From NCBI GenBank assembly GCA_014377795.1, contig JACMOY010000149.1, positions 1-9,896 on the forward strand: DNA of 9,896 bases. The letters are read 5' to 3'. Each line of letters starts with the position of its first letter. Within the stretch, counting starts at the first letter, position 1. Below the pieces are notes generated by a model. That model was not told the DNA's origin. It saw nothing but the letters and a program-made list of their open reading frames with translations, and ran no database searches. Below are positions 1-6,821 of the stretch, piece after piece. Source of the DNA: Actinomycetota bacterium (lineage in GTDB: Bacteria; Actinomycetota; Actinomycetes; Actinomycetales; Angustibacteraceae). Position numbers and translations under genes: made by a program.

Positions 1-95
1 GCTGGGAGCCGAAGCAGTCGAAGTACACCCGCGGGGTCCTCGGCAAGTACGCGCGCACGGTCGGCTCGGCCGCGCACGGCGCCGTCACCAGCTGA
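1..95 (+). CDS. C-terminal end of an unidentified protein (5'-truncated)
   Basis: An open frame enters from the left edge (first complete codon at position 3) and ends at TGA 93-95. About 30 residues are visible, starting WEPKQSKYTRG and ending HGAVTS. The tail is basic and has third-position G/C bias like its neighbours, so it is very likely the true end of a gene. No catalytic motif or domain can be recognised in so short a piece, and I do not assign a family. A strong hairpin begins four bases after the stop, consistent with the end of a transcription unit. Confidence 0.6.
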   Translation, partial: WEPKQSKYTRGVLGKYARTVGSAAHGAVTS

Positions 96-98
96 GTC

Positions 99-119
99 GG
101 CCGGCCTGGGCGGCCGGCC
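99..119 (+). terminator. GC-rich hairpin, probable terminator after the first partial gene
   Basis: GGCCGGCC at 99-106 and an identical, self-complementary GGCCGGCC at 112-119 flank a 5-nt loop (TGGGC). This forms a perfect 8-bp all-G/C stem four bases after the stop codon at 93-95. No T-run follows, which is common for actinobacterial terminators. The position and perfect pairing argue for termination or 3'-end stabilisation. Function is inferred. Confidence 0.55.
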
Positions 120-217
120 CCGGACGGGGAAGTCATTGGCAGGGTCTACGACGCGACCGGGGCCGCGCTCGGGTGCGTGCGTCGGACGTCCGTCGGGGCG
201 TTTCGGGTGGGACGACG

Positions 218-1210
218 ATGCACAGTGACGGGGTGCTGATGGGCTCGGAACGACGGGGGTTCCTGCTGGCACTTGCGGGCATCATGGCGCTGCTCGCGGT
301 CGCAGGAATAGTTCGGCTCGCCAGCCCGGACGACGTCCTGGGACAGGACCGCCCTGCGGTGATCGCGGCGTCCGACCGGGCGGCGACATCGGGGCAGACA
401 TCGGGGCAGACAGCGGGGCAGCCACGCCGACCACCGCCGGTCACCGGCCGGATCTTCGACGACGGGCGCTTCCTGGTGGCCTACTACGGCACCGCGCAGA
501 CCGGCGCTCTTGGCGTGCTGGGAGAGACCGACCCCGACACCGCGTTCCGACGACTCGCCCGAGCGGCCGCCCCGTTCGAGCGGCCCGCGCAGCCGGTGCG
601 GCTCGTCTACGAGCTGATCGTGACGGTCGCCGACGACGCTCCCGGGCCGCGCGCGGTCTACAGCCACGACATCCCCCGCGCGGAGGTGCAGCAGTACGTC
701 GAGGCCGCGCGCCGGCACGGCGTGCTGCTGCTGCTCGACGTACAACCGGGGCGCGACTCGTTCCTCGACGTGGCCAGGCGCTGGGCCTGGGCACTGCGCG
801 ACCCGGGCGTCGGGCTGGCGCTCGACCCCGAGTGGCGGATGGGTCGCCACGAGTTGCCGGGGCGGACGATCGGCTCGGTCGACGCGCCCGAGGTCAACCG
901 GGTCTCGACGTGGCTGGTCGCGCTCCAGGAGAAGCACCGGTTGCCGCAGAAGCTGTTCGTGCTGCACCAGTTCCGCACCGACATGATCGAGCATGTCGGT
1001 CAGGTGCGGGTGCGCCCCAGCCTGGCGATGGTGCAGCAGGTCGACGGGTTCGGCACGCCGGCGCAGAAGCGCGCGACGTACCACGAGGTCGCTGCGCCGT
1101 CGAAGTTCGTGATGGGCCTCAAGCTCTTCTACGACGAGGACGTCGATCGGCTGAACGCGACCGAGGTGCACCGGATCCGCCCGAAGGTGCGGTTCGTCAG
1201 CTTCCAGTGA
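218..1210 (+). CDS. Membrane-anchored or secreted protein of unknown function, TIM-barrel-like
   Basis: The protein has about 330 residues from ATG 218. I could not name the family. Residues 11-34 form a hydrophobic stretch after ERR (signal peptide or signal anchor). A low-complexity T/S-G-Q linker (about 57-68) and a Pro/Arg stretch follow, then a globular domain from about 78 to the end. The domain has spaced hydrophobic strands, several ending in acidic residues: FLVAYYG (85-91), VLLLLDVQPGRD (169-180), GLALDPEW (199-206), LFVLHQF (246-252), MVQQVDGFG (271-279) and FVMGLKLFYDED (297-308). This layout suggests a (beta/alpha) barrel, perhaps a glycosidase-like enzyme with D203/E205 as candidate acidic residues. 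That is inference. The start is uncertain: GTG 173 and ATG 239 are in frame, and all three keep the hydrophobic segment. ATG 218 has a modest purine-rich GGTGGGA upstream. The gene converges on the Eis-like gene across 94 bp. Confidence 0.75.
   Translation: MHSDGVLMGSERRGFLLALAGIMALLAVAGIVRLASPDDVLGQDRPAVIAASDRAATSGQTSGQTAGQPRRPPPVTGRIFDDGRFLVAYYGTAQTGALGVLGETDPDTAFRRLARAAAPFERPAQPVRLVYELIVTVADDAPGPRAVYSHDIPRAEVQQYVEAARRHGVLLLLDVQPGRDSFLDVARRWAWALRDPGVGLALDPEWRMGRHELPGRTIGSVDAPEVNRVSTWLVALQEKHRLPQKLFVLHQFRTDMIEHVGQVRVRPSLAMVQQVDGFGTPAQKRATYHEVAAPSKFVMGLKLFYDEDVDRLNATEVHRIRPKVRFVSFQ
385..420 (+). repeat. Three tandem 12-bp repeats in the linker of the 218-1210 gene
   Basis: GACATCGGGGCA occurs at 385-396 and 397-408, and with one change (GACAGC...) at 409-420. 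The unit is in frame with the gene and encodes a four-residue T-(S/A)-G-Q repeat. It lies between the membrane segment and the globular domain, where a flexible linker is expected. Copy number could vary between strains by slippage without breaking the frame. Confidence 0.85.
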
Positions 1211-1304
1211 GCCAGCGGTGGGTCACGAGGAACGTGAGCTTGCGAAGGCGTGGCAGGCGCACCGAAACCGGGTCTGGACCGAACGACGGAGCGGTGGAGA
1301 GCGG
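1211..1304. other. Short convergent gap without a clear terminator
   Basis: The 94 bp between the two converging stops hold no gene. The only inverted repeat seen is TCACG/CGTGA at 1223-1227 and 1233-1237 with a 5-nt loop, too short to call a terminator with confidence. Confidence 0.4.
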
Positions 1305-2522
1305 TCAGAAGTAGTCGTGGATGTGGAGCGGCCGGCCCCCGAGGGCGGCGTCGAGCACCAGGTCGTGGGTGTCGGGACCGGTGAGGTGGTCCAGCAGCCG
1401 CAGGTTGGCACACGACTGGGCGCCGGCGAAGGCCAGCGCGATGCCCTGCGGCGTGAATGTCGGTACGGCGGCCCCGCCGCTCGGCTCGCTCACGCGCCCG
1501 CACAGACCGCGGGCATCGCCGAGCGTCAGCAGGTAGTGGCCGTCGCTCGCGCCGAAGACGTCGCCGGCGACCGCGAACGGCACCTCGGCCGCCAGCCCCG
1601 GAACGTGCACGGCCCGGGCCGTGAGCGCGCCCGCGACGTCGCTGACGCGCAGTGAGTAGGGGTGCGCGTGCCGGGCCACGTGCCCCCAGGCGGCAGTGGG
1701 TAGCACCAGCCGTGCCGGGTCGGCGCCCGACGTCCGCAGCCGCACGGTGCCGGCAACGGAGGCGAACGTCGCCATCGTGAGCCAGATGGCCCGGTAGGCG
1801 TCAGCGCTCAGCCCGACGAGGGTCCACACCTCGACCACGCCTTGCGGGCCGTAGCCGTCACTGCGTACCCAGCTGCCCCAGCCGACGACCTGCTCGACGC
1901 CGTCCACCGTGTCGACCGCGAGGGTGACGCCGGTGTGGTCGGCGAGCTCCTGCTCGGCCGGCCGGCCGTAGCGGGGGCCGGTCCGGGTGAGCGGACCGTT
2001 CTGAGCGGCCGCCCAGGCGGCGTACACCTCCTGCATGGCGGGTACGTCGGCCGCGGTCGCGCGCCGGGTCCTCACGGTGAGCGGGGGCCGCACCCGGGCG
2101 AGGTCGGCGGTTGGGATCTCCACCTGGTCGTAGGAGCTGATCAGCTCGTAGCCGAGACCCCGGTAGATGCCGTTGGCCGTCGGGTAGAGCGTCGAGATCA
2201 CCTCGCCGCGGGCCACCGACTCCTCGAGCAGCGGCGTGAACAGCTGCCGCAGCAGTCCGCCGCCGCGGTGCTCGGCGGCCACGGCGACGCCGGCGATGCC
2301 GCACGTCGGCACCTCGGCACCGCCGAACCACGACGTGAACTCGAGTGCCACCGCCTTCGCCACCAGCCGGCCACCGTCGAAGGCCCCCCACGAGTGCCGG
2401 CCCGGCGGCGGCTCGGGGGGTGGCACCGGCTGCGGGCTCCCGGCGGGCGGTGGCCCGAAGGCCTCGCTGCTCAGGTCGTGGGCCTGGGGCAGGTCGGCGA
2501 GGTCGAGCTTGCGGATCTCCAC
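1305..2522 (-). CDS. Eis-like GNAT N-acetyltransferase
   Basis: Acetyl-CoA-dependent N-acetyltransferase of the Eis family (tandem GNAT domains plus an SCP2-like C-terminal domain). Characterised members acetylate aminoglycosides and peptide or protein amines; the substrate here is unknown. Visible are the acetyl-CoA loop VAVAAEHRGGGLLRQLF, the GIYRGLGYE segment with a Tyr matching the general-acid Tyr126 of M. tuberculosis Eis, the SCP2-like piece YSLRVSDVAGAL, and a C-terminal Phe (LHIHDYF) whose carboxylate acts in catalysis in Eis. The length, about 405 residues, is normal for the family. A TTG at 2531 would add three residues, but it falls inside a -10 hexamer (2530-2535), so I prefer GTG 2522, translated from a leaderless or near-leaderless mRNA. 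The gene lies 34 bp after the carboxyltransferase gene and may also be read from that gene's promoter. A Pro-rich insert (LPQPVPPPEPPPG-like, roughly residues 25-41) lies before the first strand pair. Confidence 0.88.
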   Translation of the reverse strand: MEIRKLDLADLPQAHDLSSEAFGPPPAGSPQPVPPPEPPPGRHSWGAFDGGRLVAKAVALEFTSWFGGAEVPTCGIAGVAVAAEHRGGGLLRQLFTPLLEESVARGEVISTLYPTANGIYRGLGYELISSYDQVEIPTADLARVRPPLTVRTRRATAADVPAMQEVYAAWAAAQNGPLTRTGPRYGRPAEQELADHTGVTLAVDTVDGVEQVVGWGSWVRSDGYGPQGVVEVWTLVGLSADAYRAIWLTMATFASVAGTVRLRTSGADPARLVLPTAAWGHVARHAHPYSLRVSDVAGALTARAVHVPGLAAEVPFAVAGDVFGASDGHYLLTLGDARGLCGRVSEPSGGAAVPTFTPQGIALAFAGAQSCANLRLLDHLTGPDTHDLVLDAALGGRPLHIHDYF

Positions 2523-2529
2523 GGGCAGC

Positions 2530-2535
2530 AATCTA
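2530..2535 (-). promoter_or_regulatory. -10 hexamer TAGATT of the Eis-like gene
   Basis: Read on the - strand, TAGATT is followed by seven bases and then GTG 2522. This spacing puts the transcription start at or next to the start codon. No convincing -35 is seen. It lies in the short gap after the carboxyltransferase stop (TAG at 2557-2559), so the Eis-like gene may have its own promoter. Confidence 0.5.
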
Positions 2536-2556
2536 TGCCGCGCAGGTGTGCACCGA

Positions 2557-4092
2557 CTACCAGGTGTCGACCGTGCGCCCGCTGCCGGTGAGTCGTCCGT
2601 CTCGGGCGGCCGCGCCGATGAGCTGCGCCAGGATGCCGCGGGTCTCGGCCGGGTCGATCACGTCGTCGATCTCGAAGTGTCGAGCCACGTTGAGCGCGGT
2701 CGAGTGGGCCTGGGCGGATGCCGTCAGCTCGCGCACGGTGCGCTCGCGCTCCCCGTCGTCCTCGATCGCCTCGAGCTCGCGCCGCATCGAGAGTCGTACG
2801 GCGCCCTCGAGCCCCATGGCTCCGAGGTGCGCACCGGGCCACGCCAACGTCATCAGCGGCTCGTGCGTGCTCCCGCCGAGCATCGCCTGCGCGCCAAGGC
2901 CGTAGCCGCGGCGCAGCACCACACCGAGCAACGGCACCTGCATCGCGGCGGCGGCGACCAGCAGGCGCGAGGTGTGTCGCACCAGCCCGGTGCGCTCGGC
3001 CTCGGCGCCCACCATCATCCCGGGTGTGTCGACGAGCGAGACGACCGGGAAGCCCCACGCGTCGCACAGCTGGATGAACCGCGCGGCCTTGTCGCCGGCA
3101 TCGGCGGTGATCGCACCGGCCACGTGCCGGGTGTCGTTGGCGACGAACCCGACGGTGCGGCCCTCGATCCGGCCGAGCGCGGTGAGCAGCTCGGGCGCGA
3201 ACCCGGCGCGCAGCACGGTCACCGAGTCGACGTCGGCAATGGTCTCGACGATCGGCACCACGTCGTACGACGTCCGCTCGCCCTCGGGCACCGCGGCGCG
3301 CAGCGACACCTGGTCGACCGCCGTCCAGGCGTCGAGCGGGCCGAGGAAGTAACCGAGTAGTGCGCGCGCGGCGTCGACCGCCTCGCCGTCGTCGACAGCG
3401 AGGTCGACCACGCCGTTGGCCACCATCACGTCGAGCGGTCCGACGTCGGCCGCGGCCACGTCGCCGAGGCCGCCGCCCGCGATCATGGCGGGGCCACCCA
3501 TGCCGAGCGAGGCCCGCGGGGTCGCGACGATCAGGTCGGCGCAGCCCGCGATCACCGCATTGCCCGCGAAGCAGTTGTCGTCGATGACGGCGACCCGCGG
3601 CACCTTGCCGGAGAGCCGGGCCCAGGCCGCGAACGTCGTGACGTCGAGGGCCGAGACGAGCGGGATGTCGACATCGCCGGGGCGGCCGCCGCCGCCCGCG
3701 GCGAAGAAGACGGTCGGCACCCCGAGCCGGGCGACCACGTCGAGGAGCCGGTCGGTCTTGCGGTGCCCGCGCATGCCCTGAGTGCCGGCCATGACCAGGT
3801 AGTCGTAGGAGAGGACCGCGACCGCGTGCCCGTCGATGGTGGCCAGGCCGCCGACGATGCCGTCGGCGACGGTGCGGTCGAGCAGGTCGTCGTCGGTGCG
3901 CTTGGCGGCCTGGGCGGCGGTGACGAACCGCCCGTACTCGACATAGCTGCCGGCGTCGACCAGCGCGGCCACCTGCTCGCGGGCCGTGCGCCCACCGCGG
4001 GCGTGCAGCTTCGTCACGGCCTCGGGGCGGGCGGCGTCCTCGGTGAGGGCACGCCTCGCGAGCACCTCCAGCAGCTCGGGCCTGATCGACAT
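2557..4092 (-). CDS. Acyl-CoA carboxylase carboxyltransferase subunit (long-chain acyl-CoA carboxylase type)
   Basis: Biotin-dependent carboxyltransferase of the crotonase superfamily, 511 residues. It transfers carboxylate from carboxybiotin to an acyl-CoA, giving a malonyl-CoA-type product. The N-terminal half has GTQGMRGHRKTDR (103-115), the glycine-rich AAGGGGRPGDVD (131-142) and CFAGNAVIAGCADLIVATP (174-192). The C-terminal half has FVANDTRHVAGAI (316-328), DAGDKAARFIQLCD (331-344), VDTPGMMVG (354-362), RRGYGLGAQAM (394-404) and WPGAHLGAMGLEGAV (418-432). GGGGRPGD together with GYGLGAQAM resembles the carboxyltransferase part of long-chain or broad acyl-CoA carboxylases more than typical PccB/AccD5, by memory of family patterns. 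The usual partners, biotin carboxylase and biotin carrier protein, are not in the window, so it must work with subunits encoded elsewhere. ATG 4092 is supported by a -10 hexamer 6 nt upstream. Confidence 0.9.
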   Translation of the reverse strand: MSIRPELLEVLARRALTEDAARPEAVTKLHARGGRTAREQVAALVDAGSYVEYGRFVTAAQAAKRTDDDLLDRTVADGIVGGLATIDGHAVAVLSYDYLVMAGTQGMRGHRKTDRLLDVVARLGVPTVFFAAGGGGRPGDVDIPLVSALDVTTFAAWARLSGKVPRVAVIDDNCFAGNAVIAGCADLIVATPRASLGMGGPAMIAGGGLGDVAAADVGPLDVMVANGVVDLAVDDGEAVDAARALLGYFLGPLDAWTAVDQVSLRAAVPEGERTSYDVVPIVETIADVDSVTVLRAGFAPELLTALGRIEGRTVGFVANDTRHVAGAITADAGDKAARFIQLCDAWGFPVVSLVDTPGMMVGAEAERTGLVRHTSRLLVAAAAMQVPLLGVVLRRGYGLGAQAMLGGSTHEPLMTLAWPGAHLGAMGLEGAVRLSMRRELEAIEDDGERERTVRELTASAQAHSTALNVARHFEIDDVIDPAETRGILAQLIGAAARDGRLTGSGRTVDTW

Positions 4093-4098
4093 GCCCGG

Positions 4099-4104
4099 AG
4101 TCTA
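4099..4104 (-). promoter_or_regulatory. -10 hexamer TAGACT, leaderless start of the carboxyltransferase gene
   Basis: On the - strand the order is TAGACT, CCGGGC, ATG (4092): exactly six bases separate the hexamer from the start codon. There is no purine-rich ribosome site in that gap. Together these predict transcription starting at or just before the A of ATG. A -35 is not evident. Confidence 0.55.
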
Positions 4105-4220
4105 GGGAGATGGTGGCGCCCAGCGGCGATGCCCTCGCATGCAGCTCGGTGGCCGTGGTCGCCGAGGTCGCCTGTGGAGAACGGGTCGCGGCGGGCCGCG
4201 GGCGCCGCAAGCCTGGGGCC
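4105..4220. other. Intergenic DNA between the divergent carboxyltransferase gene and the DUF559 remnant
   Basis: No gene, RNA or repeat can be supported here. It should hold the upstream part of the carboxyltransferase promoter. A GCGGCG/CGCCGC inverted repeat (4188-4193 with 4203-4208, 9-nt loop) starts here, but it is the kind expected by chance in DNA this GC-rich. Confidence 0.5.
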
Positions 4221-4388
4221 GTGTCGGCACTCGAGCGCGACGCCCGTCGCTACAACGCCATGGTCGTGAACGGGTGGATCGTCATCCGGCTCTGCTACGA
4301 CGACGTGATGCACCATCCAGATGCGGTGCGCGAGGTGCTGGCCGCGGCGGTGGCGAGTATCGCGACGATGGCTAGGCTCACTCAGTGA
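4221..4388 (+). pseudogene. 3' remnant of a DUF559 (Vsr-like) domain gene
   Basis: This frame encodes about 55 residues (SALERDARRYNAMVVNGW, then VIRLCYDDVMHHP and DAVREVLAAAV). It matches the C-terminal end of DUF559 proteins, where an E-x-D-x-x-R-x-N helix is followed by a GW-V-R-strand and W-D-V-x-x-P-x-x-V. The upstream part of the domain with the expected PD-(D/E)xK acidic residues is absent. The frame continues open to ATG 4110, but residues before 4221 do not look like DUF559. I read it as a decayed relic, although a short expressed protein from GTG 4221 cannot be excluded. Its TGA (4386-4388) overlaps the GTG start of kynureninase (GTGA), and its last codons carry the kynureninase -10 hexamer. 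Confidence 0.6.
4373..4378 (+). promoter_or_regulatory. -10 hexamer TAGGCT, leaderless start of kynureninase
   Basis: TAGGCT is followed by six bases (CACTCA) and then GTG 4385. The gap has no ribosome-binding sequence, which predicts a leaderless mRNA. This is probably the promoter for the three-gene run kynureninase, MFS transporter, S66 peptidase. The hexamer lies inside the last codons of the DUF559 remnant. Confidence 0.55.
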
Positions 4389-5587
4389 CCGCCGCCCACG
4401 ACCTCGACGCCGCCGACACCCTGAGGTCGTACCGTGACCTCTTCGTCGGCACCGATTCCCCGCTCGTCTACCTCGACGGCAACTCGCTCGGCCGACCGCT
4501 GAAGGTGACGGCCGAGAGGCTGAGCAGCTTCGTCACCGACGAGTGGGGCGACCGGTTGATCCGCGGCTGGGACGAGCGCTGGATGGCGCTGCCCCGCGTG
4601 CTCGGCAACGAGATAGGCCGGGTCGCCCTAGGGGCCGCGGCCGGGCAGACCATTGTCGGCGACTCCACGACGGTGCTGCTCTACAAGCTGATGCGTGCCG
4701 CCGTCGCGCTGCGACCGGGCCGGACCGAGATCGTGCTCGACCGCGACAACTTCCCGACCGACCGCTACCTCGCCGACGGCGTGGCCCGCGAGTGCGGCCT
4801 GACCCTGACGTGGATCGACGTCGACACGACGTCGGGCGTGACGGCCGACCTGCTCGCGGCGGCGCTGAGCGAACGGACGGCGTTGGTCGTGCTGAGCCAC
4901 GTCGCGTACCGCTCGGCCTGGCTGGCCGACGGCGCCGGCCTCACCCGCCTCGCCCACGACGCCGGCGCCCTCGTGCTCTGGGACCTGTCCCACTCGGTCG
5001 GCTCGGTGCCGCTCGCGCTCGACGCCTGGGACGCCGACCTGGCTGTCGGCTGCACCTACAAGTACCTCAACGGCGGTCCCGGCGCGCCGGCCTTCGCCTA
5101 CGTCGCCGCCCGACTCCTCGACGAGGTCGTCCAACCGATCCAGGGCTGGATGGGCGCAGCAGACCCGTTCCTGATGGGGCCGTCGTACGCCCCCGCACCG
5201 GGCATCCAGCGGATCCTCTCCGGCACCCCGCCGATCGTCGGGATGCTCGCGATGCAGGACATGCTGGCGCTGCTCGGCGAGATCGGGATGGACGCCGTCC
5301 GCGAGAAGTCGCTCGGGTTGACGTCCTACGCCATCGATCGCGCGGCCGACCTGCTCCCGGAGACCACGGTCGCCTCCCCGGTCGACCCGATGCTGCGCGG
5401 CGGCCACGTCACTCTCAACCACCCGCGCATGCGCGAGGTCACCCAGGCGCTGTGGCAGCGCGACGTGGTGCCCGACTTCCGCGATCCGGGCGGTCTGCGG
5501 CTCGGGCTCTCGCCGCTCTCGACGTCGTACGACGAGGTCGAGCGCGGGCTACGCGCCGTGCGCGAGGTGCTCGACTCCCTTGGCTGA
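4385..5587 (+). CDS. kynU: Kynureninase
   Basis: PLP-dependent fold-type I hydrolase (EC 3.7.1.3) that splits kynurenine to anthranilate and alanine, and 3-hydroxykynurenine to 3-hydroxyanthranilate, in tryptophan breakdown. Its 400 residues match the family length. Visible motifs are YLDGNSLGRP (29-38), GDSTTVLLYK (92-101), DNFPTDRY (121-128) with the Phe that stacks on the cofactor, SHVAYRSAWL (171-180), LWDLSHSVG (198-206) with Asp200 and His203 near the PLP pyridine ring, and CTYKYLNGGPGAPAF (223-237) with the Schiff-base Lys226. GWMG (254-257) and PDFRDPGGLRLGLSPL (363-378) follow, the latter carrying the expected substrate-carboxylate arginine region. No tryptophan dioxygenase or formamidase gene is visible, so the rest of the kynurenine route must lie elsewhere. 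Its last eight bases overlap the transporter start. The GTG start is supported by the -10 hexamer six bases upstream. Confidence 0.95.
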   Translation: MTAAHDLDAADTLRSYRDLFVGTDSPLVYLDGNSLGRPLKVTAERLSSFVTDEWGDRLIRGWDERWMALPRVLGNEIGRVALGAAAGQTIVGDSTTVLLYKLMRAAVALRPGRTEIVLDRDNFPTDRYLADGVARECGLTLTWIDVDTTSGVTADLLAAALSERTALVVLSHVAYRSAWLADGAGLTRLAHDAGALVLWDLSHSVGSVPLALDAWDADLAVGCTYKYLNGGPGAPAFAYVAARLLDEVVQPIQGWMGAADPFLMGPSYAPAPGIQRILSGTPPIVGMLAMQDMLALLGEIGMDAVREKSLGLTSYAIDRAADLLPETTVASPVDPMLRGGHVTLNHPRMREVTQALWQRDVVPDFRDPGGLRLGLSPLSTSYDEVERGLRAVREVLDSLG

Positions 5588-6797
5588 GCGTCGGGGTGCG
5601 GCCGCGGTCGACCGGCCCGCGATCCCCGGTGAGCTGCGGGTGCTCATCGCCGCCGCGTTCGTGATCGCGATCGGTTTCGGCCTGGTCTCACCGGTGCTGC
5701 CGGCCTACGCCCGCAGCTTCGACGTGGGGGTCGCGGCGGGCTCGTTCGTGGTGTCGATCTTCGCGTTCTTCCGGCTCGTCTTCGCCCCCGCCGGGGGAGC
5801 ACTGGTGTCGCGCCTGGGGGAGCGACCGGTCTATCTGACCGGGCTGCTCCTGGTCGCGGCATCGTCGCTGGCGACCGCGTTCGCGCAGTCCTACGTGCAG
5901 CTGCTGATCTTCCGCGGGCTCGGCGGCATCGGCTCGACGATGTTCACGGTTTCCGCGATGGCCCTGCTGGTGCGGCTCGCACCGCCGACGATCCGCGGCC
6001 GGGTGTCGTCCGCCTACGCGAGCTCGTTCCTGATCGGCGGCACGCTCGGTCCGGTGCTCGGTGGTGCGCTCGCCGGCTTCGGGCTGCGGTTGCCGTTCTT
6101 CGCGTACGCCGCAGCGCTGGTCATCGCGGCGACCGTGGTCGCCGTACGGCTCAGCGGAGCGCAGCTGCGACCTGCCACCACCGGACCCCAGGCGCCACCG
6201 ATGCGGCTGGGCGAGGCGCTCGCGCTGCCGTCGTACCGCGCGTGTCTCGCGTCGGCGTTCGCCAACGGCTGGTGCAACTTCGGGGTGCGGGTGGCCGTGG
6301 TGCCGCAGTTCGCGGTCGCCGTCCACGATGACACCTGGGTCGCGGGCGTCGCGCTGGCGCTCGCGGCCCTCGGCACCGCGCTCACGCTCCAGTTCGCCGG
6401 GCGCGTGGCCGACTCGGTCGGACGTCGTCCGCTCGTGCTCGGCGGCCTGGTGGTGACGGCTCTCGGGTTCGGGTTGCTCGGGCTCAGCCACGACCTGGTC
6501 GTGCTCTTCGTGCTGTCGGGCGTCTCCGGGATCGGGGCCGGACTGCTCAACCCGGGGCAGCAAGCGACGGTCGCCGACCTGATCGGGGCCGGACGCAGCG
6601 GTGGCACCGTGCTCAGCACGTTCCAGATGGCGCAGGACGGCGGCGCCATCCTCGGCCCGGTGCTCGTCGGCGTGGTCGCCGACCAGGCGGGGTTCGAGTG
6701 GGCGTTCGGCCTGACCGCTCTGGTGAGCCTGCTGGCCGTGGGGCCGTGGCTGCTGGCCCCCGAGACCCTCGCTCGGCAGGCGCCGGCGCACCGCTGA
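5580..6797 (+). CDS. Major facilitator superfamily transporter, DHA1-type
   Basis: Integral membrane transporter of 405 residues with about 12 predicted hydrophobic segments, likely a proton-coupled exporter of small molecules. After a short basic N-terminus, TM1 begins near residue 20. Motif A appears in both halves: GGALVSRLGERPVYLTG (72-88) and GRVADSVGRRPLVLGG (274-289). GTLGPVLGGALAGFG (154-168) is motif C, characteristic of antiporters. The linker between halves is around 190-215. The start is TTG 5580, overlapping the end of kynureninase by 8 nt. A GAGGTG lies about 10 nt upstream, inside kynU, which fits translational coupling. The next in-frame start (GTG 5640) would cut into TM1. 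Co-transcription with kynU suggests export or uptake of a tryptophan metabolite, but this class is chemically diverse and the substrate is unknown. Confidence 0.88.
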   Translation: MAERRGAAAVDRPAIPGELRVLIAAAFVIAIGFGLVSPVLPAYARSFDVGVAAGSFVVSIFAFFRLVFAPAGGALVSRLGERPVYLTGLLLVAASSLATAFAQSYVQLLIFRGLGGIGSTMFTVSAMALLVRLAPPTIRGRVSSAYASSFLIGGTLGPVLGGALAGFGLRLPFFAYAAALVIAATVVAVRLSGAQLRPATTGPQAPPMRLGEALALPSYRACLASAFANGWCNFGVRVAVVPQFAVAVHDDTWVAGVALALAALGTALTLQFAGRVADSVGRRPLVLGGLVVTALGFGLLGLSHDLVVLFVLSGVSGIGAGLLNPGQQATVADLIGAGRSGGTVLSTFQMAQDGGAILGPVLVGVVADQAGFEWAFGLTALVSLLAVGPWLLAPETLARQAPAHR

Positions 6798-6821
6798 CAC
6801 CGCGGATGATTGGCTGCATCC

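Noticed and set aside
146..1171. Long open frame on the - strand opposite the 218-1210 gene
   Set aside because: It is Arg/His-rich with no recognisable motif, typical of the antisense of a high-GC gene. The + strand frame has a signal segment and regular hydrophobic pattern.
1223..1237. TCACG/CGTGA hairpin as terminator for the converging genes
   Set aside because: Only five base pairs, no T-run and no extension possible on either side.
4188..4208. GCGGCG/CGCCGC inverted repeat as a terminator or operator
   Set aside because: A 6-bp G/C stem with a 9-nt loop is expected often by chance here, and no gene end lies just upstream on either strand.
2471..4210. 579-codon open frame on the - strand overlapping the carboxyltransferase gene
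   Set aside because: Extremely Arg-rich and out of frame with the real carboxyltransferase, whose motifs are complete.
4110..4220. Extension of the DUF559 remnant back to ATG 4110
   Set aside because: The frame is open, but the encoded residues do not resemble DUF559 or any known domain; the similarity begins near 4221.
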